Shown: positions 36,141 through 49,099, numbered from the stretch's first letter. The stretch is DNA of 64,000 nt from Chelonoidis abingdonii (GCF_003597395.2 NC_133770.1:19326117-19390116); one strand, 5' to 3'. Made by a program: numbers and translations. Notes: a model not told the origin generated them from the sequence alone.

Positions 36141-38416
36141 TGACTTTAATGGTAGCCTAAAAAAGATTGCTTGTTGCATGTAGCAAACTGTATTTTATAA
36201 ATGGTTTAGTCTCATTTTCTGCTACTGTTACATGGCATTTTGTGATGTGATAGGCATGGGAATGTACATAGTTCTCTATTCTAACATAAAAATAATTGGA
36301 CCAGTTTTCATCAAAATTTTGTACTCGGCATAATGGTAAAAGGAGATGTTTAGACATTTTAAAAGTCATGTATGACAGGAATAAAGAGAGACAACGAGAG
36401 AACAGTCCTTGTCTTTTGAAAACAAAAAGCCTATAATTTAAACAGTTGCTGGGTTAGCTTCATACTTGAACATGCAAATTGATTAAGAGGCTGATCCTGC
36501 TTCCATTGTAGTTAATGAGAGTTTTGCTATTGACTGCAGTGGGAGACGGATTTTGCTCTGACACATAGACATTTCCTAGACAAGCTTGAGTTAACAATGA
36601 CCATTTATGCCTAGTGTGTTGTCACATGAGCTGACCAAATTTTAGATAAAAAGGCAAGAAAGAGGAGGGCTGCTTTGGATTGAAATATATTCCCACAAGG
36701 AAATGAAAAGAAGTCAGATGGATAGAATAGCTCTCTCTAATAGTCATTAAGTTAATAATTTTTTTAAATTTATTTTCAAATGTGCCATTCTAATTTCAAA
36801 TGATAGGAATTTGTAAAGGGGTGTGGGGTAGTTAATTCAGGAAACCTAATGTGAGCTCTGTGAGGAGTGCAAGAAAGGAAAGATTAATGTTTAATACTCC
36901 CAATCTACCACTACACGTTGTACTTCACAGGCAGAACTGTAGTGTGTTGTCAAAGAAGTACATTAATAGTGTCTTGTACCGTGTGCTAAAGTCTGCCTCT
37001 ACTTTTGCACGTTTGCTCAAAGACTGCCAAGGGGCACCAGGCATAATGTGGGTGGCTCCAGAAGGGGTGTTTCTGGTCATGTCCCAGGGTCCCATCTCCT
37101 GCCAGGATGGCTGCTTGGAGGGGATCTGGGTAAGCCTATTTTACAGCTGTAGCAGGGGTTCCCACCCCAAATATATTCCCTGAATTGAAACATTTGAAAG
37201 GTTTAGTATTCCGAGAGATGCTACTTTAAATTGCTCCAGGCTCTGCCAACCTGATGGCTGGTCCCACAAGTCCTCACTGATGTGTGCTGCATATGCTGGG
37301 CTATACAATATGTATAACTCTGTATTGAACGGGTACAATAAATCCGAGTCTCAGTTACTCTGAAGCCTCCTCATTCCACCCTGGCAATATAAAGTGGCCT
37401 TAAAGAGTGTTAGACTGCTCTACATTGCCGGAGTGGTGTAAAAAGGCCCTAGCGTACCTGAGAATCAGGCACAATCTATCTTGTTCACGTCACTTTGTAA
37501 TAGAGATTGTGAAGAGTATTCTCTCCTGGCTATTGGGCCCATCACTTTGGTGTTGGTGTGTCTTATGGGAGTTCTCCAATTGGTTTCAAGGAGAATGGAT
37601 TGGGGCCTAAATGTTTTTTACAGGAAAGTTCTCATTCACTACCCAGGTTCTGCCTGCTTGTGCTATCAGAATCCCTGATGCAGGGCTCTGGGAGCACAAC
37701 AGCTGCCTGGAATAAAATTGAGGAACACAGTGGCACAAACTGTCTATCTGCTACCCAACTTCCACAGGTGGCTAGGAGTAGTCTGGGGTGGGCCAGGTAG
37801 GGCTATGGCACCCAGGAAATGAGCTAGTTCATCCCATCATCTCAGCTGCCTGGGATAGCAATGCTTCTACAGAGCGTTGGCTGGAGCTGGAAGCTGTTCT
37901 TTCCCAAAGGTGAATCCTCACATGTGCATACCAATCTTTCTAGCCAACTCTACAGGATGTCTTGGCTCTGCATACACTAGTTATGCAGAAGGCAGAGAGG
38001 AGTGTCCTTCTCTGAATGCTGACATTAAAGAGTAGTAAAAGAGGAGCAGGGATGCAACTGACACTGACTTAGACCAAAAACAAAGCTGGATTTTTTTTAG
38101 TAAAAAATGTGTGTTAAATGCACATTTTTTTTAAAGAGAAAACTGTTGACATGAGGATAATTTTCTCATTTGATAGCTATTCTATAAACCACGTATCATA
38201 CTGGAGATCCAAAAAACGATTTTCTCCAGGAAGTCACAGTGAATGTTTGTGCTTCATTCCATTAATGGTATCTGATCTATTTCACAAGAGATTAAATTGC
38301 TGTAATAGGGCTCCTGAGAACACTGTATTCAAGAACATGAAATTGCATCAAACTGGCAGTTTTTTCAAGCTGCTAAGTTGCTTATGGAGAACAGGCCACT
38401 AAAAGATGGTGTCAAG

Positions 38417-40140
38417 TATCAGAGAGGTAGCTGTGTTAGTCTGGATCTGTAAAAGCAGCAAAGAATCCTGTGGCACCTCATAGACTAACAGACATTCTGG
38501 AGCATGAGCTTTCGTGAGTGAATACCCACTTTGTCAGATGCATGTAGTGGAAATTTCCAGGGGCAGGTATATATATGCTAGCAAGCAAGCTAGAGATAAC
38601 GAGGTTAGTTCAATCAGGGAGGATAGCCCTGTCTTCTAGCAGTTGAGGGTGTTGAAAACCAAGGGAGGAGAACTGGTTCTGTAGTTGCAAGCCATTACGA
38701 ACAGTCCTTTGTTTTAAAGAAAAAAATCGAAAATCTGAGCTTGATGGGATGTAAAATTTGCAGATGAACTGAAGCTCAGCAGTTTCTCTCCTCTGAAGTC
38801 TGGTTGAAATTTTTTTGCTGCAGGATGGGCATCCGTAAGGTCTGCTATAGTGTGGCCAGGGAGGTTTGAAGTTGTTTCCTACAGGTTTTTGTATATTGCA
38901 TTCCTAATTCTCTTGATTTGTGTCCATTTATCCTTTTCCGTAGGGACTTGTCGAGTTGGCCGATTTTACATAGGCAGAGGGCATTTGCTGGCAATATGAT
39001 TGGCGTATATTACATTGTGGACGTTGCAGGTGAATGAACTGGTGATGGTATGGCTTGATCTGGTTAGGTCCTGGATGGTTGTCGCGGTCTGTAGATATTG
39101 TGGGCAGAGTTGGCATCGAGGTTTTTGCATGATTGGTTCCTGAATAGCATATTTACTATGGTGCGGTCGTGCATGTTATGAGTTGAGAATATGTTTCAGG
39201 TTGGCAGGTTGTCTGTGGGCAAGGACTGGCCTGCCACCCAAGGCTTGTGAAAGTGTGGGATATGTCCAGGATGGGTTTAGATCCCTGATGATGCGTTGGA
39301 GGGTTTTAGCGGGGCTGTGTGTGATGGCAGGTGGAGTTCCTGTTGGTTCTTTTTCCTGGTTTGTCTTCGGCAGCTAGGAGGCCTTGGGTACACGTCTGCT
39401 CTGCTGATCTGTTCCCTTATTTTCCTCGTGCGGGTAAATTGTGTAGTTGAGAAATGCTTGGTGGAGATTCTGTAGGTGTTGGGTCTCTCTCTGAAGGGGA
39501 GAGAGATGTGGTTGTACCTCAGTGCTTGACTGTAGACAAATGTTATTGTTGTGAATGTGCCCGCGATGGAAGCTGGAGGCATGAATGTAGGCATAGCGTC
39601 TCAGTAGGTTTTGGTATAGGGTGGTGTTAATGTGACATCACTTATTTGCACCATTGGTGTCTAGGAAAGTGACCTCCCATGTAGATTGGTCCAGGCTTGA
39701 GGTTGATGGTGGGGATGAAGCTGTTGATAATCATGGTGGAATTTTCAGAGGTCTCCTTCCCATGGGTCCAATGATGAAGATGCATCATGTAGCGAGGTAG
39801 AGAAGGAGAGCTGAGGGACGAGAGTGAGGAAAGTGTGTGTTCCAGGTTGGCCATTAAAAATAATTTCGCATATGTGGACATGCATGTGCCCATACGGTGC
39901 CACTTGATCTGGAGATATATATTTGTCATCAGAAATTTGAAAAGTGTATGTGGAGTATAAGGCACAGAGCTCAGCAGCCAGTTGTGCTGTGGCATCATCA
40001 GGGATACTGTTCCTGACAGCTTGTATTCCATCTGTGTGTGGGATGTTTGTGTAGAGAGCCTCTACATCCATGGTGGCTAGGATGGTGTTTTCTAGAAGGT
40101 CACCAATACATTGTAGTTTCCTCAGGAAAGGTAGTGGGGG
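38417..40140 (-). mobile_element. Penelope-like retroelement, 5'-truncated, with terminal hammerhead-like motif
   Basis: Read on the minus strand. Bases 40071 to about 39745 encode MDVEALYTNIPHTDGIQAV, the conserved Penelope reverse-transcriptase motif. After a frameshift, 39800-39642 gives RYMMHLHHWTHGKET and SFIPTINL, corresponding to the catalytic YxDD block with its aspartates lost. Bases 39050-38900 hold NVHNVIYA in the region where Penelope elements carry a GIY-YIG endonuclease; it is broken by stops. The 3' end (38560-38417) is the terminal repeat, with a hammerhead-like core at 38537-38508: ctgacaa, stem gtgggt/actcac, gaaagc. The G of CUGANGA is replaced by A, so it is probably inactive. 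No functional protein remains. Confidence 0.88.
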
Positions 40141-43100
40141 ACAGAGATGGAAAGGAGTAAATATGGCACATAACCATTTACAATTATTAGTATTTAATGT
40201 GTATTGAAGTAGAACCCAGAGGCCTCAGCCAGATCAGGACCTTGCTGTGTTTGACACTGTACAAATACATCGTAACTGGTAGTGTCTGTCCCAATGCATT
40301 TAAAATACGTTGGGCTTGACTCACCCCTGCTTTATCTCCCACAGTCATCCCCACACACACACACACTGCACATCACTACTGCTGCTCTGAGGGTTCCTCC
40401 CCTCTTTGGGGATTCCACTTTAGGAGAGTACACGTGTTAAGTTGTAGTCCTGACTCCATGGGAGGCTTAAGCAGAGATTGCCTGTAGGATATGCACATCT
40501 CCCTGCTTAGCCATCAGCACGCTTTATTGGGACAGATCTGGTGGCTGTTGTCCCTATATCACTGCTGAGGAGGAGTTTGTGGGTAACATATGTTGCAGTT
40601 TTCCCCCAGCTGCCTTTTCTGTAGTGGGATGCTCTGAACGTGCTGCTAGAAACCAGAGGAACTCAATTGTTCAGGTAGCCAGTTAACTAGCATTTGCAAG
40701 GCACGGCTTTAAACTCCAAAAGAAAACCTGCTTTATCAAGGAAAAGGAATTAACTGGCTCCTTTTGTCCTCGTGTAGGGCATCTAGCTGCTTGGATTCAA
40801 TTGTGATGCGTTGGAGAAATTCTGTCATGCACTGCCGCAGTCAACCAGTGAACTAAGATCTTCTGCTTTGTAGTCTTCTGACTTTAATGCTGTTCCTTTG
40901 TGATCTTTGCAATATATTAAGTAGCCATGAATCATGATCACTTTAGACTGTGCATTCAAAACAAGGTAGCAAATTTAAAATAATGTAAATGACAAAATAC
41001 CTTGTATTCATGTTTTGTACCATATAGAATAGAAAAAACCCACTAAACTAAATGTTTCTCTTCAGTGTATTATCTGAAACACGACTTGTGACCAGATGCT
41101 GTGGAGGAGTAGGCTAAATAAAAAAAGACAGTTTTAAAATGGGATTTAAATAAGGAACAGCAGGGTAGCAAATCTGAGAGCATTGGAGGAATGAAATGGG
41201 TGGTCAAAGCAAGTCCACAAAGTGTTTTGTAGATTAGATGGGCACTTTGGAGGTGGAGATGTTTAAGAAGCCAGTGCAGGTACTGGAGGATGGGGGCGAC
41301 TTGGCACCACTCCCTAGCTCAAGAAGAAAGTGTGGCTGTGGCATTATGGACTGCTTGACATTTAGAGAATAGACATATGGGGTACACTGTAAAAGAGCGA
41401 ATTGAAATAACTAGTATGCAAAGTAAAGGCATAAATGAAGATTTTGGCCAAAGAGGGTCAAGGTGAGGACAAATACTGGCAGAATTCCAGTGGTGGCAAT
41501 AAACAGACGTGCGACAGGAGAGACGTGGGAGGCAAATGGAAGCTTAGGTTTATATATGACACTAAGGTTTCTGGAATTAGAAGCAAACAAGGTTGGAGTG
41601 AAGGTGGAAGAACAGAGGTATGCATCACTTTAGATAGGGCAAAAGGACATTTTACTTACAAGGGAAACGTCAGCAGTAGGAGTGTGCAGTGTAGCTGGAA
41701 GTCGGCAAAGGCAAGACACATAGGTGAAGCTGCAGATGGAGGAGTGAGGGATGATGGTAGAATTCGGTGGCATCCTGGGAACGGTAACATTTAAGACTAA
41801 AGTGAGAACGTGCAGCAGGAGAAGGCCTACGTGGTGGAGAGAAGAGGGTTAAAGTGAGGGGCCAGACCCTTGGCACTTGGGGTATGGATCAATGGACATA
41901 GCTCCACCGAAGCCGATGGGGCAGTGCAGAGTCACATGGGCTGAGGTTCAAGCCCAGGGGCTTGTGGCACTTCATAGTGAAAGGTAAATGCTCTACCAAA
42001 AGCAAGGAGGGGTGGGAGAAAGATTCTTAAAAAGGTAAGATGGAAACTGAGAGAAAAGAATCCTGGGACACCATCTCTCCTTGCTTGAAGCAGGACAGGA
42101 GGATGAATGAAAACCATTCAGAGACGAAGCAAAATGAAGGGAGAGAGGATCCAATGTCTAGAGAGGTACCAGGCGGAGAAGGGAAGCCTCAGTCCCGTGA
42201 AAGGTGCCTGAGCGGAATGAATTTAGGTTTGATGAGGCGGTAAAAGAGGACCGGTTTCTCCAGGAGCTTGCTGAGGAGGCTGATGGTTAGTAGCTGAGCA
42301 AGGAACAATTGTGGACACCCCCTCTTCTGTCCTGCAGGGAGTGATGATGACAGTAACTGTAAGACAGGGAAAGATCAGATGAAGTGATTAATGGTTAAAC
42401 CCCCCAGTTTTTCACAAATATGAAACAACAGGGAAGAAAACAAAACAGACATAAAATGAAATAAAAAAAAAATCACTTGTTACCGTAGCCACAATTTTTA
42501 GTCCCACCAGTCCTTGGATGCTGCTGCCTGTGGCAGGGACCACCAGCCCCTCCGCAGCTGCATGCATGTGCCTCTGCTCCTTGCTGACGAGAAGAACAGC
42601 TCGGCTTGAAATGGTGGCGCTGCGTTGCAACCCTGTGCTCCAGGTCGCAATGTTACTCACTCTGGTTTGGCCTTACCACTGCAGAGAGGCTGGTCCCTGC
42701 TACTGGCAACAGTGCCCCAGCGATGGTGGTGTTGAAAGGAGTCCCTGGCAGCCTGGCCTATTAGGCAGCTGTGCCATGGTGAGGAGGGGAGCCTGTACAG
42801 TTACTGAGGCAGGGGTGCCCGAGCCATGTGCTCCTCCTCATGCTGCGATGGCAGCTCCCTCCCGGGTGGCAGGGAAAGGGGAGAGCAGGGCTTGATGTGG
42901 GGATTTATATATCTGGTCATTTGAGGTATTTGATTAATGTAAATGTAATAAAAAGAAATACAATATTTTAATGGATAAAATGAAATAACATGAAATTCCT
43001 GAAAAATAATGTGAACAATTATACAAATTAAAAGGATTTCATGGGGCTCTATTAATGATGGCTGGAATACAGGCTCTCCACTGCACTGCCCCTTGTGTAG

Positions 43101-43259
43101 TCCTTTACACCCCTGCAGCATGCATGGAAAGCGTTACCAGCTTAGAATGGGAAAGCATTGTACCCACACTGCACACTTTTCACTGGTGACTGGGACTGCA
43201 CAAGGTGGTAGAGAATCAGGCCCTAGGTGTTTTGGGTTGTCAGTATGGAATGAGACATA
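40141..43259. other. No gene; MIR-type fragment and weak fold-back
   Basis: Bases 40225-40310 (accttgctgtgtttgacact, then gtacaaatacat) resemble an amniote MIR-type repeat. A (CA)n run is at 40353-40368. Bases 41895-41930 hold a degenerate fold-back centre. A 125-codon frame at 42518-42895 and others nearby resemble no family. Confidence 0.45.
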
Positions 43260-43440
43260 AGCACAGAAGAACATAACATATTAGAATGGCCATACTGGGT
43301 CAGACCAAAGGTCCGTCTAGCCCAGTATCCTGTCTTCCGACAGTGGCTAGTGCCAAGTGCCCCAGAGGGAATGAACAGAACAGGTAATCATCAAGTGACC
43401 CATTCCTTGTCTCCCATTCCCAGCTTCTGGCAAACAGGGG
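43260..43440 (-). mobile_element. CR1-type LINE 3' end, minus strand
   Basis: On the minus strand the stretch ends with ccagtatggccattctaata and tatgttcttctg, preceded by gacagtatactgggctagac-type sequence and the gaagctgggaatgggagac motif. This is the classic turtle CR1 tail and is less diverged than the copy at 7141-8265. Confidence 0.8.
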
Positions 43441-45702
43441 AAGTACTTATTTTAGAAGAATTAAGGTGGACTTGAGGAGGAAATTATCATAGAAGGCACC
43501 TTATAGAAGAGACAAAGAATTTGATGATTAGAATAGTAATAAAACAACAATCTGAAAATCTGAGACCTTAATGTTTTCTTAATATACTCCTGAGGTTCCC
43601 CCCGCCCCCAGTTGGCAACAAAAATGTGCGGATTTTGCTATTTATAAAGAATAGCTTAGGTGAAAATAAAGGCAAATTTTATAAAAAGATTCACAATTGC
43701 ATTGTCCTGGAGTAGTTTATATTACTTCTTAACTGCTGTGGGGCTTGAAATTGGAGCAATAATAAGCTTTCAGCTGAAGCACTTAGTTTGCAGTTTTTGA
43801 CTCCATTACCTTCACTTATGTCTGTCTCTGAATAGCTGCACTAAGATACTTAAAGCTTAGGAGCAGTATATTACTTGTCAAAAGTGAATTTACAACTTAG
43901 AAGTTGATTTATTGTTAACTTAGCTGACCAAGATACCACTATAAACATGGGAGTTGACTGGTGATGAATCTATATAGTTTCATATTATGCAGAATGCATT
44001 TTGCATCTTTAGTTTAGCATAATCATATACTGTGACCAACCTCTCAGCTATTCTTGTGTAGAGCCTACAGGGACCAAATACTTAATCTGTATGGTTGTAA
44101 GAGATAATTAGCATATATTAAGCCATATAACTAGGCTTGGGCATGTTGACAACCTTAAACTTTTGCCTTTCCATTTTTATAGCCCAGAGCAAATAGATTG
44201 TCCTAAGACATAGGATTTTCCAGCTACTAACGGAGAGGAGCAGACAGCTATGGAAGGAAAAAAATAATGGAAATTTAGCCATTATTAAAATGAGAGAGAG
44301 AGGGACACAAAGACATTGTTTGTTAGCTCTGCAAAATTGGCTACCGCAAAGCAGAACTAATTCTTTAGCTTGAAAGAGGCAATAAGAAGGCAGGTTCTTT
44401 GTTAAGAGACCTGAGTGGTGCTTAATATTTAGACACCCAGTGAAACTTTTTTTTTTTATTTTTGGTGTTCTGTAAATGTCAGTTTCTGTAGATGTCCCTG
44501 CATTACTCATCATCACAGGAAATTTGTGTGTTTCTTTCACTTAGGAAGTTCCGGCATTCACAATATATGCCAGTTCAGGAGAACCTAGTAGTATTCAAAG
44601 CCTTTCTCTCTCTCGTCGTGTTGCATCTCTCCTTCTTTTTTTGTTTTTTAAGATATATTCTGGGATGTCTGGTGCGTGTGTAAACAAAATATTGTCCGGA
44701 TGGGTGTGTTAAAATGTTGGCAGTGTGTGGCGTTGTTCGTCGAACATAATTAGCTCAACACACTTGTAGTTTTCTCTATGAAGTGTCTCTCGGTCCATGG
44801 AATGGAGCAGCTTTCACAGAGTTAATCTTGGTGAAGAAGGAATCAGCACAGGATGTTTCCCTTTGCATTATCTCCAGGACTCTTTTTCGGTGGTATTTCC
44901 CTGTTCTCTTCGCGGAGTAATTACATGTTCTTTACATGGATATATTGAATGCTTGATATTAGTTGATTGCAGTGTACTTCCTTTCTATCCCATGTAGAAG
45001 TTTTATTATCCATGGATTGACGATGTATAAACTCGACCAAAGGTGTGTGAAACACATTATTAGGTCGTTCAGCATAAATAAATCCCAATGGTGAAGTAGT
45101 TAGATTGGATTTGAATACTAGCCCCTCGCTATAGCTTACACTTAAGACTACATTATTGCGGGATGTGTTCCATTAGTAAAAATTATGTGTCATGTCATAG
45201 CTTTTAGTAACCTTTTGCTTACCTTTTGGGAAGTGTTCAAGATTTTTCGGTGTCTTTTATATGTGATTTGTTAAGATAATTCTGTCATAATTTCTAACTG
45301 ATGCCACACCACCAACCTGTAGGACACTACATTCTATTCGTGCAAGCAGACTCACCCTGTTACTGCTCAGCGAACTAGCACCACTCCTCCTACATCTCCC
45401 CAGGGCTTTCCAGGCCCTTAAGTGGGGAGGACGAGCTGTTCTAGATGCTGATGCATTTTCTCCCACATCACTGTTAAATGGCACAGAATGCTTCTTGGTC
45501 TACCTGACACATAGCAAAGAGGGGAACTTGATTGAAAAGAGGAGCAATCACAGTACTAAGTAATTTTTTATGTCCCTAGGCAGATGGTTGTGGCGACTGC
45601 CCTTATGTGAGCCAGGTGTTGTCCAGGGCTACAGAAGTCATTATGTAGGAGAACGTGTCGTCAGTAACTAACTACAAGAGAAAATAGATTATGATAGGCA
45701 GC
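43441..45702. other. No gene recognised
   Basis: AT-rich, no family recognised. The 140-codon minus-strand frame at 44118-44540 shows no domain. Confidence 0.45.
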
Positions 45703-46012
45703 CTACTGCGTCTACATCTTACACGTTAAACGATTTTAGCGCATTAAACGATTTAACGCTGTACCCAGTGCACAGATACAAGGCGCCTATAAATATCGAT
45801 TAAAGGGCTCTTAAAAGTTCACTCTTTAGGTTAATGTATTACTGCCCTTTCGCACTAGGACCGAGGGAATTGCTTTGCTAGCCAGAGGGAGTAGCAGCTA
45901 AATCGTATTACCATTATCGGAATTATTTTGGGGCCTCGGGGGGTAATCCCACAGGTGCGAGCCACTTGGTCGTACCACTCTGGACAGCCAATCTGAACTC
46001 AGATGCACTGCA
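45703..46012 (+). mobile_element. PIF/Harbinger-type 5' end, indel-rich
   Basis: Follows the 5' end of the element at 13483: tctacatcttacacgttaaa, then acgctgtacccagtgcac, tataaatatcgattaaaggg, ggggtaatcccacagg, and ctctggacagccaatctgaa. Scattered single-base indels resemble those at 13651-15500. It stops abruptly at about 46012, where unrelated GC-rich sequence begins. Confidence 0.7.
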
Positions 46013-46595
46013 GTTGGCACAGGCCTTCAGGCCTGAAACCCCACACCCTAACTGCCTTCCCGGAAAGGCCCCAGTTTCACCCTACCAAACTCACTTCCAT
46101 TCCCTTGTTACCCTTAGACTGCCCCAACCCCATCCTCCACCACCCAAGACCCCCGGAACTCATGCCTACCCGAACCGCCCTGTTCCCCATCCACTGACTG
46201 CTCCCCAGAACCTTGTCCCCTCCAACAGCTCCCTGCCCCTTATCCAACCCCTTCTCCCCCAGCCCGGCCCCCTCACCATGCTGCTTAGGGCAGTGTGTAT
46301 CGATGCCGCATGGCCTGCTGGAGCTCTAACCCCGCCCCCTTACCATGCCGCTCAAAGCGGCAGGAGCTGCAGAGCTGCCCAGGAGCAGTCCAGAGCACTG
46401 GCGCTGGGCTCTGCGAGAGGGAGGAAGGCGGGGGAGGGGTCAGGGGAGCCTCCCCAGCCGGGAGCTCAGGCGGGTTGGACGGGAGGGTCCCGCGGCCCGA
46501 GTTTGCCCACCCCTTTAACAACCATTTCTAAACCGGCTTCTAAATTTAACAACTGCTTTATGCAAACCGGTGCGAACCGGCTCCAGCTCACCACT
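46013..46595 (-). repeat. GC-rich turtle repeat, probably hAT-like MITE, left end missing
   Basis: The right end, read on the minus strand, is cagtggtgagctggagccgg, a hAT-like terminus I recall from turtle repeats. Next come ggttcgcaccggttt and tgttaaatttagaagccgg stretches, then a GC-rich body. No matching left end or 8-bp duplication is present because the copy meets the Harbinger fragment at 46012. The 225-codon frame at 45966-46643 crosses the join and is not a gene. Confidence 0.5.
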
Positions 46596-46683
46596 GCTTA
46601 TAGCTATCCCCTTGGCCCCTGTGCAAGGAGACGGGGAATCTGAGCTGGAATTAGTTTGTTCGTTTGGACAGTTCTTTGGCACC

Positions 46684-46719
<36 letters not shown>

Positions 46720-47629
46720 ATGTGGCTGTGATCTACTATCATATGGAGCGTTTTGTTTAATAATGTAGACAAGAACAATACATGTGCTGGAAACATATTA
46801 TGCAAGTAGATATTGGATGAATGTAACAGATCTGGATGAGCTCTCCATTGCTCCTGCATGTCCATAGTCTGAGTGAACAGAAGTCTACATACTTCATCCA
46901 CACTATGTATACTGGTTAATTGTTCTATTCTGTTCATTCTATTCAGCTGCTTCTACCATGCTCATCACAAGTGCCCACAGTTTGCAACCTCTAATATCCA
47001 GCAAAGTCACGTTTTGCCATTTCTTCCTCTTTCTTGAGTAAATGCTTGGTGTCAGTTAAAGAGAAACCTTTCTTGTGGGTAAAAGGAATTAATTTGTTTC
47101 AAGCCAGGTATCAAATACTGTTTGTGTTTTTTTCATTTGGTCGGTTGTTCGTCGGCTGTAATGCATAACTTTTATTTATTTTTACTCCTGAAATGGTTGA
47201 TAAAACAGGAGATGACAGGTGCTCTACAGAGACTGAATTTAGGTGATACTACTATGTTTATATTTCATTACTTTTCACTGTCTTGACAGCTGCCATAGAG
47301 TTTCTTTCCATCAATAACCACATGAAGGTTGGTACATGGCCCCAAGCCAGGAGACTATTGAATAGGAGTTTTTTATATTCTTCAGCAACATGGACAATAC
47401 AGCTGACTCAGAAAGATCAGTCTCAATTAGATTTTCTTGGAGAATAATTGTCTTGGCAGAGTGAAAAAGTGAGGCCTGAGGTTGGAGTGCAAAAATGTGT
47501 CTGAGTGCTCCCTTGCTGCATTTGTGCATCCACATGCAGTAACTGGGTGCACAAATAGTAGCAAGCAATTGCCCATGCATTTTTGCATGCAGATAAAAGG
47601 ACAGGAGAGGGAGCGGGAATTGTCAGCCC
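46596..47629. other. No gene; (GA)n microsatellite
   Basis: A (GA)n run lies at 46686-46715. Nothing else recognised. Confidence 0.5.
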
Positions 47630-48660
47630 CAGTAATGCCAGCCCCAAGTATTCAAAAAAATCACAAGTGAGGCCTCAAAAAGAATCCTGAGCTTGGTTTA
47701 AAAATCATGAAACTGTTGGTTGGGTTCTGTGACGGAGCTCAGCTCACCACTGCAGTGCCTCCTGCTGGCTGTCCTAGGAATTAGCTCTGGTTCACCAATG
47801 TGCCTTCATCTAGTGGCATCTCGACGCTGTTGCTTCTGTCATCAGGACCTTTGTCGCTCTCAGGACTGCAGTGTCCTCTTCTGGACACAGCCCTCTGGCT
47901 GTGCCCCGCTTGGTTCTCACCTCCCGCTTTCTCGGGGGCCAACAGTGCTCTGTCCAGCCACTTGACTCAGTGGCAGACTGCAGTCCAGGGTCTAGCCACC
48001 TGTGTCAGTGGCAACTGGGGCCAAAGGGGCAGGAGACCGGCAGTCACGCACCGCATCATTTCCAACTCCTGCAATCTGTTTCCCTGGGCCACTTCCCTGC
48101 AGCTCTAGCAGCTTCTTTGCCCTTGTATCAGGGCCTCAATCTAGCAGCGGTCAGCCGGGAGCTCACTCATACTCCCCTGACCCTGCCCAGCACTGCTCGG
48201 ACCACGGTGTTATCTCTTCTCCCTCCTCCAGGGCAGCCAGTTCTCCCTTCTCAAACTCCAAGGAGTGACTGAAGCCCCTCTGTTCAGCAGCCCTTCTTAT
48301 ATGGCCCAACCTGGCCCTGATTGGCTGTCTCTCTAAACCTTGTCCAGATTGGCTGTCTCTACAAGCCCTTTCCTAATTGGCTGCCTCCTGTACAGGCTCC
48401 CTGAGCTGCTTTAACCCCTCTTTTGCCAGTGTGGAGCAGATGCCCCACCACAGGTTCTTTTTATTTACCTTCAGGTGTCAGAATGTTTTCGCTGCACTTG
48501 GGTCACATTTTTAGGCTTTCCTCTGCAGCCACAGCGACTAGATGGTTTACGTATTTATTTTTAAATAAAAATGGAGATTCTTGCTTGCAGGATCAGGGGC
48601 TTTAAGGAAAGCAACAAAAATTGTGAGACTTGTGAGACTGGGCAACACTGCAGTCCCTTT
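47630..48660 (+). repeat. Interspersed repeat split by a solo LTR
   Basis: The left part (47630-47727, tttaaaaatcatgaaactg) and right part (48453-48660, ggggctttaaggaaagcaac, then a gactgggcaacactg end) flank the LTR at 47728-48452. Same family as 8881-9115. Confidence 0.6.
47728..48452 (+). mobile_element. Solo LTR (725 bp) with perfect 5-bp target site duplication
   Basis: It begins tgtgacggagctcagctcac and ends gatgccccaccaca (TG...CA). The pentamer ggttc flanks both sides (47723-47727 and 48453-48457). Three attggctg-type CCAAT boxes lie at about 48319-48382, near a ttcttatatggccc stretch that could be a TATA element. No internal retroviral or gypsy coding region adjoins, so it is a solo LTR left by recombination. 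Frames inside it (47720-48272) are not genes. Orientation is inferred from the CCAAT/TATA-like order. Confidence 0.85.
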
Positions 48661-49099
48661 CCTGAAAGTATTGCTCTGAAGTCTTCCTGACCCCCTTGTA
48701 TTCAAATGTTAAATTTGTTGCCTATTCCCTGGATAGTGTCATTTCCCCTCTTTCTATTGTGTTGTCTGAGTCTTCAGCAGAGAGGAGAGGAGTTGAGGCA
48801 AGGATGAGATAGGACTGAAGTAGCACAGATACCTCCCCATGCCTTCTCTAGTGACAAAAGGTCCTCCACCCTGCCTTCTTCTTACTCAGCTGGTGCTCAG
48901 GACGTTGGCTGGGGCTCTAAATGCCTATGAGTGGAGTTTACAAATGGGAAATAGCCTCAGATTTTTAAGAAACTACATGCGAGGCAAATCCTGCCTTCCA
49001 TTATTCCTGTGCAACTCAGTCGAAGTCTGTGGCAGTGCTTGTTTAGAAATGGAGTTGCAGATATCGACACCGTGGCTGGCATTCTGCATTTAAAAAATA
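48661..49099. other. No gene recognised
   Basis: Nothing recognised. It ends in an AT-rich run (about 49090-49118) that probably belongs to the tail of the adjacent LINE. Confidence 0.45.

Larger units (their letters stand above)
31974..38416. other. No gene; fold-back repeats and simple repeats
   Basis: Contains fold-back repeats (annotated at 34872 and 36054; weaker ones near 33490, 35885 and 36486-36563), a (GA)n run at 32765-32786, and a CA-rich stretch near 32923-32940. The 179-codon frame at 32178-32717 has no recognisable domain. Nothing gene-like was supported. Confidence 0.45.

Noticed and set aside
45966..46643. 225-codon open frame
   Set aside because: Crosses the join between a Harbinger fragment and a GC-rich repeat; proline-rich composition from C-rich DNA and no domain.
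46686..46715. (GA)n as a regulatory GAGA element
   Set aside because: Ordinary microsatellite with nothing gene-like nearby.
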